Positions 28,590 to 40,412 of a stretch of 64,000 nucleotides of DNA are shown here, piece by piece. Below the pieces are notes generated by a model. That model searched no databases. It saw only the letters and a program-made list of their open reading frames with translations, and was not told the origin of the DNA. A program made the position numbers and the translations under genes. This DNA is from Lysobacter sp. ISL-50 (GTDB lineage Bacteria > Pseudomonadota > Gammaproteobacteria > Xanthomonadales > Xanthomonadaceae), in assembly GCF_018612875.1 (NCBI RefSeq), contig NZ_JAGGRI010000012.1, positions 31,229 through 95,228 on the forward strand, given 5' to 3'. Each line of letters opens with the position of its first letter. Positions within the stretch are counted from its first letter, which is position 1.

Positions 28590-29765
28590 ATGCGTACACA
28601 GGTCGCCATTCTCGGCGCCGGGCCGGCCGGTCTGCTGCTCGCCCATCTGCTGCATCGGCAGGGCATTTCCTCGATCGTGCTCGAACGGCGCACGCGCGAG
28701 TACGTCGAGCATCGCATCCGCGCCGGCGTGCTCGAGCAAGGCACGGTCGATCTGCTGTGCGAGGCCGGCGTCGGCGCGCGCATGGAGCGCGAAGGCCTGC
28801 GCCATGAAGGCATCGAGCTGTTGGTCGACGGCCAACGTCATCGCATCGATCTGCGCGAGCACACCGAGGGCCGCGGGGTCATGGTCTATGGCCAGCACGA
28901 GGTGGTGAAGGATCTGATCGCCGCGCGCATCGACAGCGGCCAGCCGCTGTTGTTCCAGGCCGAGGCGACACGGCTGCAAGGTTTGGACAGCGCCGCGCCG
29001 AGCGTGCATTTCCGCCACGACGACGCCGACCACCGGATCGATTGCGATTACGTGATCGGTTGCGACGGCTTCCACGGCATCAGCCGGGGCAGCGTTCCCG
29101 ACGGCGTGCTGAGCGTGTTCGAGCGGGTTTATCCCTTCGCTTGGCTGGGCGTGCTCGCGCAGGTGCCGCCGGCCAACGAAGAACTGATCTACGCCCATCA
29201 TCCCAACGGCTTCGCCTTGTTCAGCATGCGCTCGCCGCAGATCACCCGGCTGTACCTGCAATGCTCGCCGGACGAAGACCTGGCGCAGTGGCCCGACCAG
29301 CGGATCTGGGACGAGTTGGATACGCGCCTGAGTTGCAAGGACGGCTGGCGCGTCGCGCGCGGGCCGATCCTGCACAAGAGCATCACGCCGATGCGCAGCT
29401 TCGTCACCGAGCCGATGCAGTACGGCCGCCTGTTCCTGGCCGGCGACGCGGCCCACATCGTTCCGCCGACCGGCGCCAAGGGCATGAATCTCGCCGTCGC
29501 CGACGTGCGCACGCTCGCGGCGGCGCTGACCGCGCACTACCGCGACGGCGACGACCAGGCATTGGCCGGATATTCCAGCGCCTGCATCAAGCGGGTTTGG
29601 CGCGCCGAGCATTTTTCCTGGTGGATGACCTCGATGCTCCACCGCAACGACGCCAACACGCCGTTCATGAACCGGCTGCAGCGATCGGAACTGGATTACG
29701 TGATCGCCTCGCCGGCGGCGACGCGCACCTTGGCCGAGAACTACGTCGGCATGCCCTGGCGCTAG
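28590..29765 (+). CDS. pobA: 4-hydroxybenzoate 3-monooxygenase
   Basis: FAD- and NADPH-dependent hydroxylase converting 4-hydroxybenzoate to protocatechuate, feeding the pathway encoded upstream. 391 aa, the family length. The start at 28590 follows an aagga ribosome site, and the FAD-binding GAGPAG sits at residues 9-14. Further motifs: YVIGCDGFHGISRGS (DG motif) and LAGDAAHIVPPTGAKGMN (GD motif, ~284), and the C-terminal ENYVGMPW with the Tyr that helps bind the substrate phenol. No PobR-type activator gene is adjacent, so control may fall to the PcaR-like regulator. Confidence 0.96.
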   Translation: MRTQVAILGAGPAGLLLAHLLHRQGISSIVLERRTREYVEHRIRAGVLEQGTVDLLCEAGVGARMEREGLRHEGIELLVDGQRHRIDLREHTEGRGVMVYGQHEVVKDLIAARIDSGQPLLFQAEATRLQGLDSAAPSVHFRHDDADHRIDCDYVIGCDGFHGISRGSVPDGVLSVFERVYPFAWLGVLAQVPPANEELIYAHHPNGFALFSMRSPQITRLYLQCSPDEDLAQWPDQRIWDELDTRLSCKDGWRVARGPILHKSITPMRSFVTEPMQYGRLFLAGDAAHIVPPTGAKGMNLAVADVRTLAAALTAHYRDGDDQALAGYSSACIKRVWRAEHFSWWMTSMLHRNDANTPFMNRLQRSELDYVIASPAATRTLAENYVGMPWR

Positions 29766-29802
29766 GGCGCTGTTTGTCAATTCTTCTAGGGGGACAACCG
29801 CA

Positions 29803-31170
29803 ATGGCTACGCAAATCCACGCCGTGCAAGCCGTGTCATCGCCGCGCTCCGACGCTCCCGCGCTGGACGTGCAGCAGTTCATCAATGAGCGCGGAATCTC
29901 CGGCGTCCAATGGCTGACGGTGGCGCTGTGTTTTCTGATCGTGTTCATCGACGGCTACGACACCGCGGCGGCGGGCTATATCGCGCCGTCGCTGAGTCGC
30001 GACTGGGGCGTGGCGGCGCCCATGCTCAAGCCGATGATGAGCGCGGCGCTGATCGGCCTGGCGATCGGCGCGATCGGCGTCGGGCCGATCGCCGATCGGT
30101 TCGGCCGGCGCAAGGTGTTGATCGGTTCGCTGGCGCTGTTCGGCGTCTTCAGCCTGGCCTCGGCCTGGGCTTATGACATCGTCTCGATCAGCGTGCTGCG
30201 CCTGTTGACCGGCATCGGCCTGGGCGCGGCGATGCCCAATGCGATCACGCTGACTTCCGAGTACTGCCCGGCGCGCCATCGTTCCAAGCTGACCATGGCC
30301 ATGTTCTGCGGCTTCACCCTGGGCTCGGCGTCGGGCGGCTTCGTCGCGGCCAGGCTGATCGGCGAATACGGTTGGCAAAGCGTGTTGATCGTCGGCGGCG
30401 TGGCGCCGTTGTTGCTGGTGCCGGTGCTGATCGCGCTGCTGCCGGAATCTTTGCAGTATCTGGTGGTTCGGCGCGGCGGCGCGGGCGTGCCGGCCTTGCT
30501 CAAGCGGATGGATCGATCGGCGCGACTGGACGAGCGCATCCGCACCACGGTGCCGGAGATCGGCAAGCTCAAAACCGATTCGGCGGTGGCGGTGCTGTTT
30601 TCGCCGGGCTACACGATCGGCACGGTGGCGCTGTGGGCGACCTATTTCTGCGGCCTGCTGACGATCTATCTGATCACCAGCTGGTTGCCGACCCTGGTCA
30701 GCAACGCCGGTCTGCCGATCGCCAAGGCCTCGCAGATCGGCGGCATGTTCATGTTCGGCGGCGCCCTGGGCTGCCTGTTGATGGGCGTGGTGATGGACCG
30801 TTACGACCCGCACCGGGCGATCGCCTGGGCTTACTCGATAAGCGCCGTGTTGTTGCTGGCGCTGGCGCAAAGCAGCGGCGATCTGAGCGACATGGGCGCG
30901 CTGGTGTTCGCCGCCGGCCTGTTCATCAACGCGGGCCAAAGCGCGCTGCTGGCGCTGGCGGCCGGCTTCTACCCGACCCAGGGGCGCGCCACCGGGGTGG
31001 CCTGGATGAACGGAATCGGCCGCTTCGGCGGCATCTTCGGCGCCTATTTCGGCGGTACTTTGCTGGGGCTGGGCTGGAATTTCGCCGCCATCGTCAGCGC
31101 CCTGGCGGTCCCGGCCCTGCTCGCGGCGACGGCGATCTGGATCAAGGGCCTGCAACGCGCGCCGGGCTGA
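29803..31170 (+). CDS. pcaK: 4-hydroxybenzoate/protocatechuate:H+ symporter, PcaK type
   Basis: Inner-membrane major facilitator of the aromatic acid:H+ symporter family. 455 aa with 12 TM helices. It shows the family signatures IVFIDGYDTAAAGYIAPSL in TM1 (the DGxD motif essential in Pseudomonas PcaK) and GPIADRFGRRKVLIGS in the loop between TM2 and TM3. A good ribosome site (agggggac) precedes the ATG. Last gene of the catabolic run, 37 bases after pobA. With the outer-membrane channel at 19517 it would provide uptake across both membranes. Confidence 0.94.
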   Translation: MATQIHAVQAVSSPRSDAPALDVQQFINERGISGVQWLTVALCFLIVFIDGYDTAAAGYIAPSLSRDWGVAAPMLKPMMSAALIGLAIGAIGVGPIADRFGRRKVLIGSLALFGVFSLASAWAYDIVSISVLRLLTGIGLGAAMPNAITLTSEYCPARHRSKLTMAMFCGFTLGSASGGFVAARLIGEYGWQSVLIVGGVAPLLLVPVLIALLPESLQYLVVRRGGAGVPALLKRMDRSARLDERIRTTVPEIGKLKTDSAVAVLFSPGYTIGTVALWATYFCGLLTIYLITSWLPTLVSNAGLPIAKASQIGGMFMFGGALGCLLMGVVMDRYDPHRAIAWAYSISAVLLLALAQSSGDLSDMGALVFAAGLFINAGQSALLALAAGFYPTQGRATGVAWMNGIGRFGGIFGAYFGGTLLGLGWNFAAIVSALAVPALLAATAIWIKGLQRAPG

Positions 31171-31296
31171 CCGCGCGCGCAGCCCGGCCGGGCCAAGGGG
31201 GCGGTCGGGGCGACAGGACCGCAGCGGGATGGGACAATGGCGGCCTTCGCCGGTTTCCGTCGGAAGCCGCTCCAAATCCCAAGCCCGCAGACCCTC

Positions 31297-33294
31297 ATGA
31301 CGACGCCCAGCCGCCGCGACCTCGCCAACGCCATCCGTTTCCTCGCCATCGACGCGGTGCAGGCCGCCAACTCCGGTCATCCGGGCATGCCGATGGGCAT
31401 GGCCGACATCGCCGAAGTGCTGTGGAACGACTACCTCAGCCACAACCCGGCCGACCCGAAGTGGTTGAACCGCGACCGCTTCATCCTCTCCAACGGCCAC
31501 GGCTCGATGCTGCAGTACGCACTGCTGCATCTGTCCGGCTACGACCTGCCGATCGAAGAGCTCAAGCGCTTCCGCCAGCTGCATTCGCGCACCCCGGGCC
31601 ATCCGGAAAACTTCGAAACCCCCGGCATCGAGACCACCACCGGTCCGCTCGGCCAGGGCTTCGCCAACGCCGTCGGCATGGCGCTGGGCGAGAAATTGCT
31701 GGCCCAGCATTTCAATCGCGAAGGCCACGCCATCGTCGATCACCGCACCTGGGTGTTCATGGGCGACGGCTGCCTGATGGAAGGCATCTCGCACGAAGCC
31801 GCGTCGCTGGCCGGCACCTGGGGCCTGCACAAGCTGGTCGCGTTCTGGGACGACAACAAGATTTCCATCGACGGCAACACCGACGGCTGGTTCACCGACG
31901 ACACCCCGGCGCGCTTCGAGGCCTACGGTTGGCGCGTGATCCGCAACGTCAACGGCCAGGACGCGGTCGAGATCAAGACCGCGATCGACACCGCGCTCAA
32001 GCACGACGACAAGCCGACGCTGATCTGCTGCCGCACCACCATCGGCTTCGGCTCGCCCGGCAAGGCCGGCAAGGAATCCTCGCACGGCGCGCCGCTGGGC
32101 AAGGATGAAATCGTTGCCACCCGCGCCGCGTTGAACTGGCCCTACGCCGAATTCGAAATCCCGCAGGACATCTACGGCGGCTGGCGCGCGCGCGATCACG
32201 CCGCCGCGCAGCAGCAGTGGCAGCAGGCCTTCGACGCCTACGCCGCGCAGTTCCCGGCTGAAGCCGCCGAACTGCTGCGCCGCATCCAGGGCGAGCTGCC
32301 GCAAGGTTTCCTCGACCAGGCCGACGCCTACATCGCCAAGCTGCAGGCCGAAGGCCCGACCATCGCCTCGCGCAAGGCTTCGCAGATGGCGATCGAAGCC
32401 TTCGCGCCGCAGTTGCCGGAACTGATCGGCGGCTCGGCCGATCTGGCCCATTCCAACCTGACCTTGTGGAAGGCCAGCAAGTCGGTCGCCAGCAGCGATC
32501 CGAACGCCAACTACGTGTATTACGGCGTGCGCGAATTCGCCATGACCGCGATCAGCAACGGTCTGCAACTGCACGGTGGTTTCATTCCGTTCGACGCCAC
32601 CTTCCTGGTGTTCAGCGACTACGCCCGCAACGCGGTGCGCATGAGCGCGCTGATGGGCGCGCACGCGATCCACGTCTACACCCACGACTCGATCGGCCTG
32701 GGCGAAGACGGGCCGACCCATCAGCCGATCGAACACATGGCCTCGCTGCGCTACATCCCGCACAACGACCTGTGGCGTCCGTGCGACGCGGTCGAGTCGG
32801 TGGTGTCGTGGAAGGCCGCGATCGCGCGCGCCGACGGCCCGAGCTGCCTGGTGTTCTCGCGCCAGAACCTGATGCATCAGCCGCGCACGGCCGAGCAGGT
32901 CGCGCAGATCGAACGCGGCGGCTACGTGCTGCGCGACAGCCAGGGCACCCCGGACGTGATCCTGATCGCGACCGGTTCGGAAGTCGGCCTCGCCACCCAG
33001 GCCGCCGACGTGCTGAGCGGCGAAGGCGTGAAGGTGCGCGTGGTGTCGATGCCCTCGACCGCCGTGTTCGACCGCCAGCCGCAGGACTACCGCGAATCGG
33101 TGCTGCCCAACGCCGTGCGCAAGCGCGTGGCGATCGAAGCGGGCATCACCGACTTCTGGCGCAAGTACGTCGGCCTGGACGGAGAGGTGGTCGGCATCGA
33201 CCGCTTCGGCGCGTCGGCGCCGGCCGAGGCGCTGTTCCCGTACTTCGGTTTCACCGTCGAGCGCGTGGTCGCGACGGTCAAGACGCTGGGCTGA
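31297..33294 (+). CDS. tkt: Transketolase
   Basis: Thiamine-diphosphate enzyme of the pentose phosphate and Calvin-type sugar exchange, cytoplasmic. 665 aa from the ATG at 31297; a further upstream ATG would add residues outside the family. N-terminal ThDP domain with [27 protein letters not shown] and [18 protein letters not shown]. Pyrimidine-binding domain with catalytic Glu region [20 protein letters not shown] and [17 protein letters not shown]-terminal domain ends with [16 protein letters not shown]. Its own strong terminator follows; no operon partner. Confidence 0.97.
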   Translation: MTTPSRRDLANAIRFLAIDAVQAANSGHPGMPMGMADIAEVLWNDYLSHNPADPKWLNRDRFILSNGHGSMLQYALLHLSGYDLPIEELKRFRQLHSRTPGHPENFETPGIETTTGPLGQGFANAVGMALGEKLLAQHFNREGHAIVDHRTWVFMGDGCLMEGISHEAASLAGTWGLHKLVAFWDDNKISIDGNTDGWFTDDTPARFEAYGWRVIRNVNGQDAVEIKTAIDTALKHDDKPTLICCRTTIGFGSPGKAGKESSHGAPLGKDEIVATRAALNWPYAEFEIPQDIYGGWRARDHAAAQQQWQQAFDAYAAQFPAEAAELLRRIQGELPQGFLDQADAYIAKLQAEGPTIASRKASQMAIEAFAPQLPELIGGSADLAHSNLTLWKASKSVASSDPNANYVYYGVREFAMTAISNGLQLHGGFIPFDATFLVFSDYARNAVRMSALMGAHAIHVYTHDSIGLGEDGPTHQPIEHMASLRYIPHNDLWRPCDAVESVVSWKAAIARADGPSCLVFSRQNLMHQPRTAEQVAQIERGGYVLRDSQGTPDVILIATGSEVGLATQAADVLSGEGVKVRVVSMPSTAVFDRQPQDYRESVLPNAVRKRVAIEAGITDFWRKYVGLDGEVVGIDRFGASAPAEALFPYFGFTVERVVATVKTLG

Positions 33295-33318
33295 TCCGGC
33301 GGCCATCGCCGGAATACG

Positions 33319-33350
33319 AAACGGGGACGCCAGCGTCCCCGTTTTCGTTG
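33319..33350 (+). terminator. Rho-independent terminator of tkt
   Basis: Eleven-base arms aaacggggacg (33319-33329) and cgtccccgttt (33334-33344) with a ccag loop, then tcgttg; 24 bases after the stop codon. Confidence 0.9.
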
Positions 33351-33526
33351 GCGCCGCCCGCTCGCAGGATTACAAACGCGCGCCGGCCACGCACTTACCG
33401 CCTCGCCACACTGGCCTTACTATCCCCGACAACGGTTGCGCGAGGTCCGATCGCGCACCGTCCCGCGCGGGCGAGGGCATCGCCACCCGCGCGGGGCGTT
33501 CGCTCATCGCCGTGGAATCCGCCTAC

Positions 33527-34699
33527 ATGCCGCAAGACCCGCAAGCGCTGCCGCGCCTGCCGCAACTCGACGCCCTGCGCGGCCTGGCCGCGTTGTACGT
33601 GGTGCTCTACCACGTCATGGCCATGCCCGATCCCGATCTGCGCGTTCCCGCCGCGGCGCTGCCGATCGTCGGCATGGGCGGCAGCGGCGTGGTGCTGTTC
33701 TTCGTCATGAGCGCGTTCTCGCTGTGCATGACCTGGCCGCGCCATGTCGCCAGCGGTTCGCCGCTGCGCAGTTTCTACCTGAGCCGCTTGTTCCGTATCG
33801 CGCCGCTGTTGCTGGTGCTGCTCGCGGCGATGGTGCTGCGCGACCAATTGCGCCAGCCCGCGCGATACGGCGCGAGCGAGATCGGCTGGAACCTGTCGAT
33901 GCTGTTCGGCCTGTCGCCGCAGTGGCAGGCCGGAATCGTCATGGGCAGTTGGACCATCGGCGTGGAGATGCTGTTCTACGCGGTGTTTCCGCTGCTGGCG
34001 CTGCGCGTGCGCGGGCTGCCCGCGCAACTGGCGCTGCTGGCGGCGAGCTACGCGCTGGCCCTGTGGGCCGCGCATGGCGGGCCGGCGCCGCTGAATTTTC
34101 TCGGTAACGGCTACGGCCTGCTGACGCAGATGCCGATCTTCGTGCTTGGCTGCGTGATCTTCCGGCTGTGGCAGCGCTTGCGCGAGATCGCGCTGCAACG
34201 CCGGCAAACGCTGGGCCTGGGTTTGCTAGCGCTCGGCCTGTTCGGCACCGCCGCGCTGTTCTACCGTTGGCTGCCGAGCAATGCCTGGATTACCGACTGG
34301 CACCTGAGCGCGCTGGGCTATGGCCTGATCCTGCTCGGCCTGCTGCTGACGACTCAACGTTGGGCGGTCGGTTTGCTGGTCAATCGCGCGACGTGTTTTC
34401 TCGGCACGATCAGCTATTCGCTGTATCTGGTGCATCCGTTCCTGGTGTCGCGTTTGTACGGCGTATTCGCGCGACTGTATGCCGCGTTGCCGGACGGCGT
34501 GGCTTATCTGGCTTGCGCCGCGTTGAGCCTGGGCTTGTCGGTGGTGGCTGCGTGGGCGACTTATCGTTGGGTCGAGAAGCCTGGGATTCGTCTGGGCCAT
34601 CGGCTGTTTGCGCGGGTGCAGGTGCGCAAGTGGGAGAAGATCTCGGCGGCTGAGCGGAAAGCGTCGGGGCTGAAGCCCCTCCCACAAAAGACTTCGTAG
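33527..34699 (+). CDS. Acyltransferase family 3 (OafA/YrhL-like) membrane protein
   Basis: 390 aa with about ten TM helices, of the family that O-acetylates surface polysaccharides, antibiotics or glycolipids using acyl-CoA. Family motifs: LPQLDALRGLAALYVVLYHV at the N-terminus, FFVMSAFSLCM, SFYLSRLFRIAPLL (R..R motif), GSWTIGVEMLFYAVFPLLAL, and SYSLYLVHPFLVSRL near the end. The acceptor cannot be told from the sequence, and no polysaccharide genes lie nearby. Start uncertain: ATG 33527 or GTG 33512. Oddity: the final ~16 residues (ERKASGLKPLPQKTS) are encoded by a REP element, so the native C-terminus was probably replaced or extended by repeat insertion. Confidence 0.88.
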   Translation: MPQDPQALPRLPQLDALRGLAALYVVLYHVMAMPDPDLRVPAAALPIVGMGGSGVVLFFVMSAFSLCMTWPRHVASGSPLRSFYLSRLFRIAPLLLVLLAAMVLRDQLRQPARYGASEIGWNLSMLFGLSPQWQAGIVMGSWTIGVEMLFYAVFPLLALRVRGLPAQLALLAASYALALWAAHGGPAPLNFLGNGYGLLTQMPIFVLGCVIFRLWQRLREIALQRRQTLGLGLLALGLFGTAALFYRWLPSNAWITDWHLSALGYGLILLGLLLTTQRWAVGLLVNRATCFLGTISYSLYLVHPFLVSRLYGVFARLYAALPDGVAYLACAALSLGLSVVAAWATYRWVEKPGIRLGHRLFARVQVRKWEKISAAERKASGLKPLPQKTS

Positions 34700-34818
34700 C
34701 CGCGCGCGCAGCTCGAAAAAACAAGGCGCGCCATCCGTAGAAAAGTCGACGGCACCGATAGCGAAGCATCGCCAGGATTGTTGTAGGAGGGGCTTCAGCC
34801 CCGATGCTTTCCGCTCAG
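34664..34818. repeat. REP pair (REPIN) left of the RAYT gene
   Basis: Two inverted copies of the REP core TCGGGGCTGAAGCCCCTCCC: one at 34664-34694 and its complement at 34783-34810, with about 90 bases between. The first copy overlaps the end of the acyltransferase gene. Spacer and both arms are repeated right of the transposase gene (35385-35549), giving long imperfect direct repeats around the gene. Confidence 0.88.
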
Positions 34819-34905
34819 CCGCCGCGGCCCCCACCAGAGTTTTCCTATCGCAGCGCGCGACCAACCCCGATAGATCGCTCCCGCCCGCAGGCCCAACCTG
34901 CCGGC

Positions 34906-35394
34906 ATGAACCCGCCAACCCCAAAACCCGGCTACAAAGCGCTCCGTCGCGGCCGATGGTCCGAGCCCCAGCGGATCTACCTCGTCACCACCGTCTGCAT
35001 CCGCCGCCGCCGAATCTTCGCCAGCGAACACTGCGCGCAGATCGCCGCGCAAGCCATCGCCGATCCGGAAAAATGGCTGGGCGCGCGCCTGCTGTGCTGG
35101 GTGCTGATGCCCGATCACTGGCATGGCCTGATCGAACTGCACAGCGACATCCGCTTGCAAAGCGTCGTCGCCTCGCTGAAGGGCCGCGCCGCGCGGGCGG
35201 TCAATCGCGCCTCGCATCGCAAAGGACTGGTTTGGATGCCGGGCTTCCACGATCACGCGTTGCGCGAGGATGAGGATGTACTGCAAGCCGCTCGCTACAT
35301 CGTCGCCAATCCCAAGCGCGCCGGTTTGGTGCAGCGGATCGGCGACTATCCGCATTGGGATGCGGTGTGGCTGGAACAAAAGCGTCGGGGCTGA
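34906..35394 (+). CDS. REP-associated tyrosine transposase (RAYT, TnpA-REP)
   Basis: Single-strand DNA endonuclease of the Y1/HUH class thought to mobilise or shape REP/REPIN sequences. 162 aa from the ATG at 34906; the N-terminus GYKALRRGRWSEPQRIYLVT is typical of the group, while an upstream ATG at 34804 lies in the repeat itself. The HUH metal site is HWH at residues 71-73 (LMPDHWHGLIEL); the catalytic Tyr is Tyr131 in AARYIVANPKRAGLV. It is flanked on both sides by REP pairs, and its last codons and stop merge into the right-hand REP. The gene appears intact. Confidence 0.94.
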   Translation: MNPPTPKPGYKALRRGRWSEPQRIYLVTTVCIRRRRIFASEHCAQIAAQAIADPEKWLGARLLCWVLMPDHWHGLIELHSDIRLQSVVASLKGRAARAVNRASHRKGLVWMPGFHDHALREDEDVLQAARYIVANPKRAGLVQRIGDYPHWDAVWLEQKRRG

Positions 35395-35549
35395 AGCCCC
35401 TCCCACAAAAGACCTCGTGGTCGCGCGCGCAGGTTGCGAGAAACAAGGGGCCTGATTCGTAGAAAAGGCGAAGAAAAGCGATATCGCCGATGGCGGGGCA
35501 TCGCCAGGATTGTTGTGGGAGGGGCTTCAGCCCCGATGCCCTTCGATCA
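35385..35549. repeat. REP pair (REPIN) right of the RAYT gene
   Basis: Second pair of inverted REP copies (35385-35413 and 35512-35540). Compared with the left pair, the outer arms are nearly identical, and the shared flank catcgccaggattgttgt is also present. Inner spacer sequence is diverged but alignable (tagaaaag and caagg blocks). It ends just before the acetyl-CoA hydrolase stop codon. Confidence 0.88.
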
Positions 35550-35575
35550 GTTCGCCGGAAGGCAACCACCTGTCA

Positions 35576-37759
<2,184 letters not shown>

Positions 37760-37911
37760 ACGCGGCAGTATGGCACCGGCTCTGCGAACGCGATGCGCAG
37801 GCCGCCCGGCCCGGTATTTCGGTGGCGGCCGTCAGGCAGGCAGGCGATAAACGGTCGCGTTGACCCCGCATGTGCGGGGCCGGCGCCGAGCCCCGGGCCC
37901 GCGTCCGCGTT

Positions 37912-38574
37912 TCAGCCCACGCTATGCACTTCCCCGGCGATGCGCCGCACTTCCTCCGGATAGTGGCTGACGTAGATCATCGGCAACCCGGTTTCGTCGC
38001 GTACGCGCTGCAGATAGGGCAGCAATTCGTCGCGGCGGTTCATGTCGAGCATCGACAGCGGTTCGTCCAGCAGCACGATGCGCGGTTGCGACAGCAGGGC
38101 GCGGCCCAGCGCGACGCGCTGCATTTCGCCGCCCGACAGGCCGGCGGTGCCGCGCGCCAGCAACGGCCCGATGCCGAGCAGCTCGACGATGGCGCCGAGC
38201 TGGAAACGGGTTTCGCGCGCGGCCTCGCCGCGCAGGCCGTAGAGCAGGTTGCCGCGCACATCCAGGTGCGGAAACAGGCGCGCGTCCTGGAATACGTAGC
38301 CGATCCGGCGCCGATGCGCCGGCAGGTCGATGCGCGCGGCGCTGTCGAACAGACGCTGCCCGGCGATCTCGATATGCCCGCGGCTGGGCCGCAGCAAGCC
38401 GGCGATGGCGTGCAGCAGCGACGTCTTGCCGACGCCGGAATCGCCGACCACGGCGATCACGCGCTGCTCGCTGCGGATCGCGAAGCCGCGACGGAAGTCG
38501 CCGCGGCGCAGTTCGATGTCGATGTCGAAGCGGGGCGCGTGCACGGCCGCGGTATCGCTCGCAGGCAGGCTCAT
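37912..38574 (-). CDS. modC: Molybdate ABC transporter ATP-binding protein (short ModC)
   Basis: 220 aa ATPase. Walker A GDSGVGKTS (about residues 43-51), Q-loop in IGYVFQDARLFPHLDV, signature LSGGEMQRVALGRAL, Walker B RIVLLDEPLSMLD and the switch His in YVSHYPEE. Typical ModC is about 350 aa with a C-terminal TOBE/MOP molybdate-sensing domain; this one ends right after the nucleotide-binding domain (GEVHSVG), so that regulatory domain is absent. The start overlaps the modB stop (four bases). Confidence 0.92.
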   Translation of the reverse strand: MSLPASDTAAVHAPRFDIDIELRRGDFRRGFAIRSEQRVIAVVGDSGVGKTSLLHAIAGLLRPSRGHIEIAGQRLFDSAARIDLPAHRRRIGYVFQDARLFPHLDVRGNLLYGLRGEAARETRFQLGAIVELLGIGPLLARGTAGLSGGEMQRVALGRALLSQPRIVLLDEPLSMLDMNRRDELLPYLQRVRDETGLPMIYVSHYPEEVRRIAGEVHSVG

Positions 38575-39263
38575 CGTTGCGCTCCGGCGCGCTGGCGCTG
38601 CACCAGCCATTCGGACACGAACACCGCGGCGAAGGAAATCGCGACCGCGACCAGGGCCAGGCGCAGCACGCCCGACTCGGCGCCCGGCGTCTGCATCAGG
38701 CCCCAGATCGCCGACGACAAGGTCTGGGTTTCGCCGGGAATATTCGACACGAAGGTGATCGTCGCGCCGAATTCGCCCAGCGCCTTGGCGAAGCACAGCA
38801 CCGCGCCGGCCATCAGCCCCGGCCACGACAGCGGCAGAGTCACGCCGAAGAACACCCGCCAGGGATTGGCGCCGAGCGTGGACGCGGCTTGCTCCAGGCG
38901 CCGGTCGACGCTTTCGATCGACAGCCGGATCGCGCGGACCATCAGCGGGAAACCCATGATCGCGCTGGCCAACGCGGCGCCGGTCCAGCGAAAGGCGATG
39001 CTGATGTGCAGGTACTCGGCAAGAAAGCGGCCGATCGGCCCCTGCGAGCCGAAGCCGATCAACAGCGCATAACCGGTCACCACCGGCGGCAGCACCAGCG
39101 GCAGGTACATCAGCGTGTCGAGCAACAGCTTGCCGGGAAAGCGCACGCGCGCGAGCAGCCAGCCCATCGCCACGCCGAACGGCAGGCTGCACAAGGTCGC
39201 CACCGCCGCGACTTTCAGGCTGAGCGCGATCGCGGTGAGTTCGGCGGGACTGAAGTCGGGCAT
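38571..39263 (-). CDS. modB: Molybdate ABC transporter permease
   Basis: 230 aa inner-membrane permease with about five TM helices. The cytoplasmic EAA loop, which docks to the ATPase, is EQAASTLGANPWRVFFGVTL at about residues 143-162. LPLVLPPVVTGYALLIGFG and SNIPGETQTL match ModB. Starts 33 bases after modA on the same strand and overlaps modC. Confidence 0.94.
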   Translation of the reverse strand: MPDFSPAELTAIALSLKVAAVATLCSLPFGVAMGWLLARVRFPGKLLLDTLMYLPLVLPPVVTGYALLIGFGSQGPIGRFLAEYLHISIAFRWTGAALASAIMGFPLMVRAIRLSIESVDRRLEQAASTLGANPWRVFFGVTLPLSWPGLMAGAVLCFAKALGEFGATITFVSNIPGETQTLSSAIWGLMQTPGAESGVLRLALVAVAISFAAVFVSEWLVQRQRAGAQR

Positions 39264-39296
39264 CGATGGTTTAGGTGCGGCTTCGGATGGTTATGC

Positions 39297-40097
39297 TCAG
39301 GGCAGCGGCGCGAAGCCGCGGCGGCGGAAGATCGCGGCGGCGTCCTTCGAATGCAGCCACCGCGCGAACGCGGCCGCGCGCGGATGCTGGCTGGCCGTGA
39401 TCACCGCCACCGGATAGACGATGGCCGGATGAGTGTCGGCGGGGAAGGTCGCGAGTACGCGCACCTTGGGCTCGGCCTGGGCGTCGCTGCCGTAGACCAC
39501 GCCCAGCGGCGCTTCGCCGCGGGCGACCAGCATCAGTGCGGCGCGCACGTTCTCGGCTTCGGCGACCTTGGGTTGCAGCTGATCCCACACGCCGAGCGAA
39601 GTGAACGCCGCGCGCGCGTACTTGCCAGCGGGAACGCTCGCGGTCAGTGCCAGCGCCATGCGGCCTTCGCCGAGCAGCGGCAACAGCTTGACGCCGGGCT
39701 TGAGCGCGACCGGGCGGGTCGTGCGGGTCGCCGGCGCGATCAGCACCAGGGTGTTGCCGAGCAGGTTGCGGCGGCTGGCTTCGTCGATGAGCTTGCGTTC
39801 TTGCAGGTAGTCCATCCAGTCCAGGTCGGCCGAGAGGAACAGGTCGGCCGGCGCGCCCTGTTCGATCTGGCGGGCGAGCGCGGAACTGGCGGCGTAGGAC
39901 ACGCGCACGTCCTGGCCGGTGGCTTTCTGGTAGGCCGCGGCGGCTTCGTCCAGCGATTCCTTGAGGCTGGCGGCGGCGAACACGGTCAGCGGCGCGGCCG
40001 GGGCTTGCGCGGGCGTCTGCGCGGGGGCGGCGAGGGCGGCAAGGATGAGACCGAGGGCGCACACAGCGCCCAGGATGCGACGACGGAACGGGTTCAT
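39297..40097 (-). CDS. modA: Molybdate ABC transporter substrate-binding protein
   Basis: 266 aa periplasmic binding protein. Signal peptide ([19 protein letters not shown]), then the ModA fold: [40 protein letters not shown] (Ser residues that bind the oxyanion), [14 protein letters not shown], and [13 protein letters not shown]. First gene of modABC. By family knowledge it supplies molybdenum for molybdopterin enzymes; no other molybdenum gene lies in the window. Confidence 0.95.
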   Translation of the reverse strand: MNPFRRRILGAVCALGLILAALAAPAQTPAQAPAAPLTVFAAASLKESLDEAAAAYQKATGQDVRVSYAASSALARQIEQGAPADLFLSADLDWMDYLQERKLIDEASRRNLLGNTLVLIAPATRTTRPVALKPGVKLLPLLGEGRMALALTASVPAGKYARAAFTSLGVWDQLQPKVAEAENVRAALMLVARGEAPLGVVYGSDAQAEPKVRVLATFPADTHPAIVYPVAVITASQHPRAAAFARWLHSKDAAAIFRRRGFAPLP

Positions 40098-40199
40098 GCG
40101 GGGCCCTGATGAGAGGGGACTCGATTAGGTATGGCGAGAGTAGCGCGAAGCGGGGGGCGGCGAAGTTGCGGTGAGGGGCGCGGGCATCGGAACGGAAGG

Positions 40200-40235
40200 C
40201 TTCGGGCCTGAAGGCCCTCCTACAAAAGACTTCGG
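40200..40235. repeat. REP element, diverged copy
   Basis: Single REP with compensating changes in both arms (tcgggcctgaaggccctcctacaaaagac) compared with the main family, so the stem is kept while the sequence changed. Lies in the modA upstream region. Confidence 0.75.
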
Positions 40236-40298
40236 GCTGGCGCGGGGCGCGTGTTGCAAGCGCGACGGTCAAGCGTGGCTAGCTGGAGTCGTTAGTCT

Positions 40299-40338
40299 CC
40301 CTCTCCCGTTTACGGGAGAGGGCCGGGGTGAGGGGACG
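40299..40338. repeat. Second dispersed palindrome family, copy 1
   Basis: ccctctcccg / cgggagaggg arms (40299-40308, 40313-40322) with a 4-base loop and the adjacent ccggggtgagggg. The same element occurs at 56350-56373 and 56437-56473. Confidence 0.75.
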
Positions 40339-40412
40339 AGCGCCGCAGGCGCGAATGCTCTTCACGCGCGCCGCGAGTCCCAGGTTACGGCGACGCGCCG
40401 TCGCAGCGCGGA

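Noticed and set aside
29836..33306. 1156-codon antisense frame across pcaK and tkt
   Set aside because: Same type of GC artefact; both plus-strand genes are full length with correct motifs.
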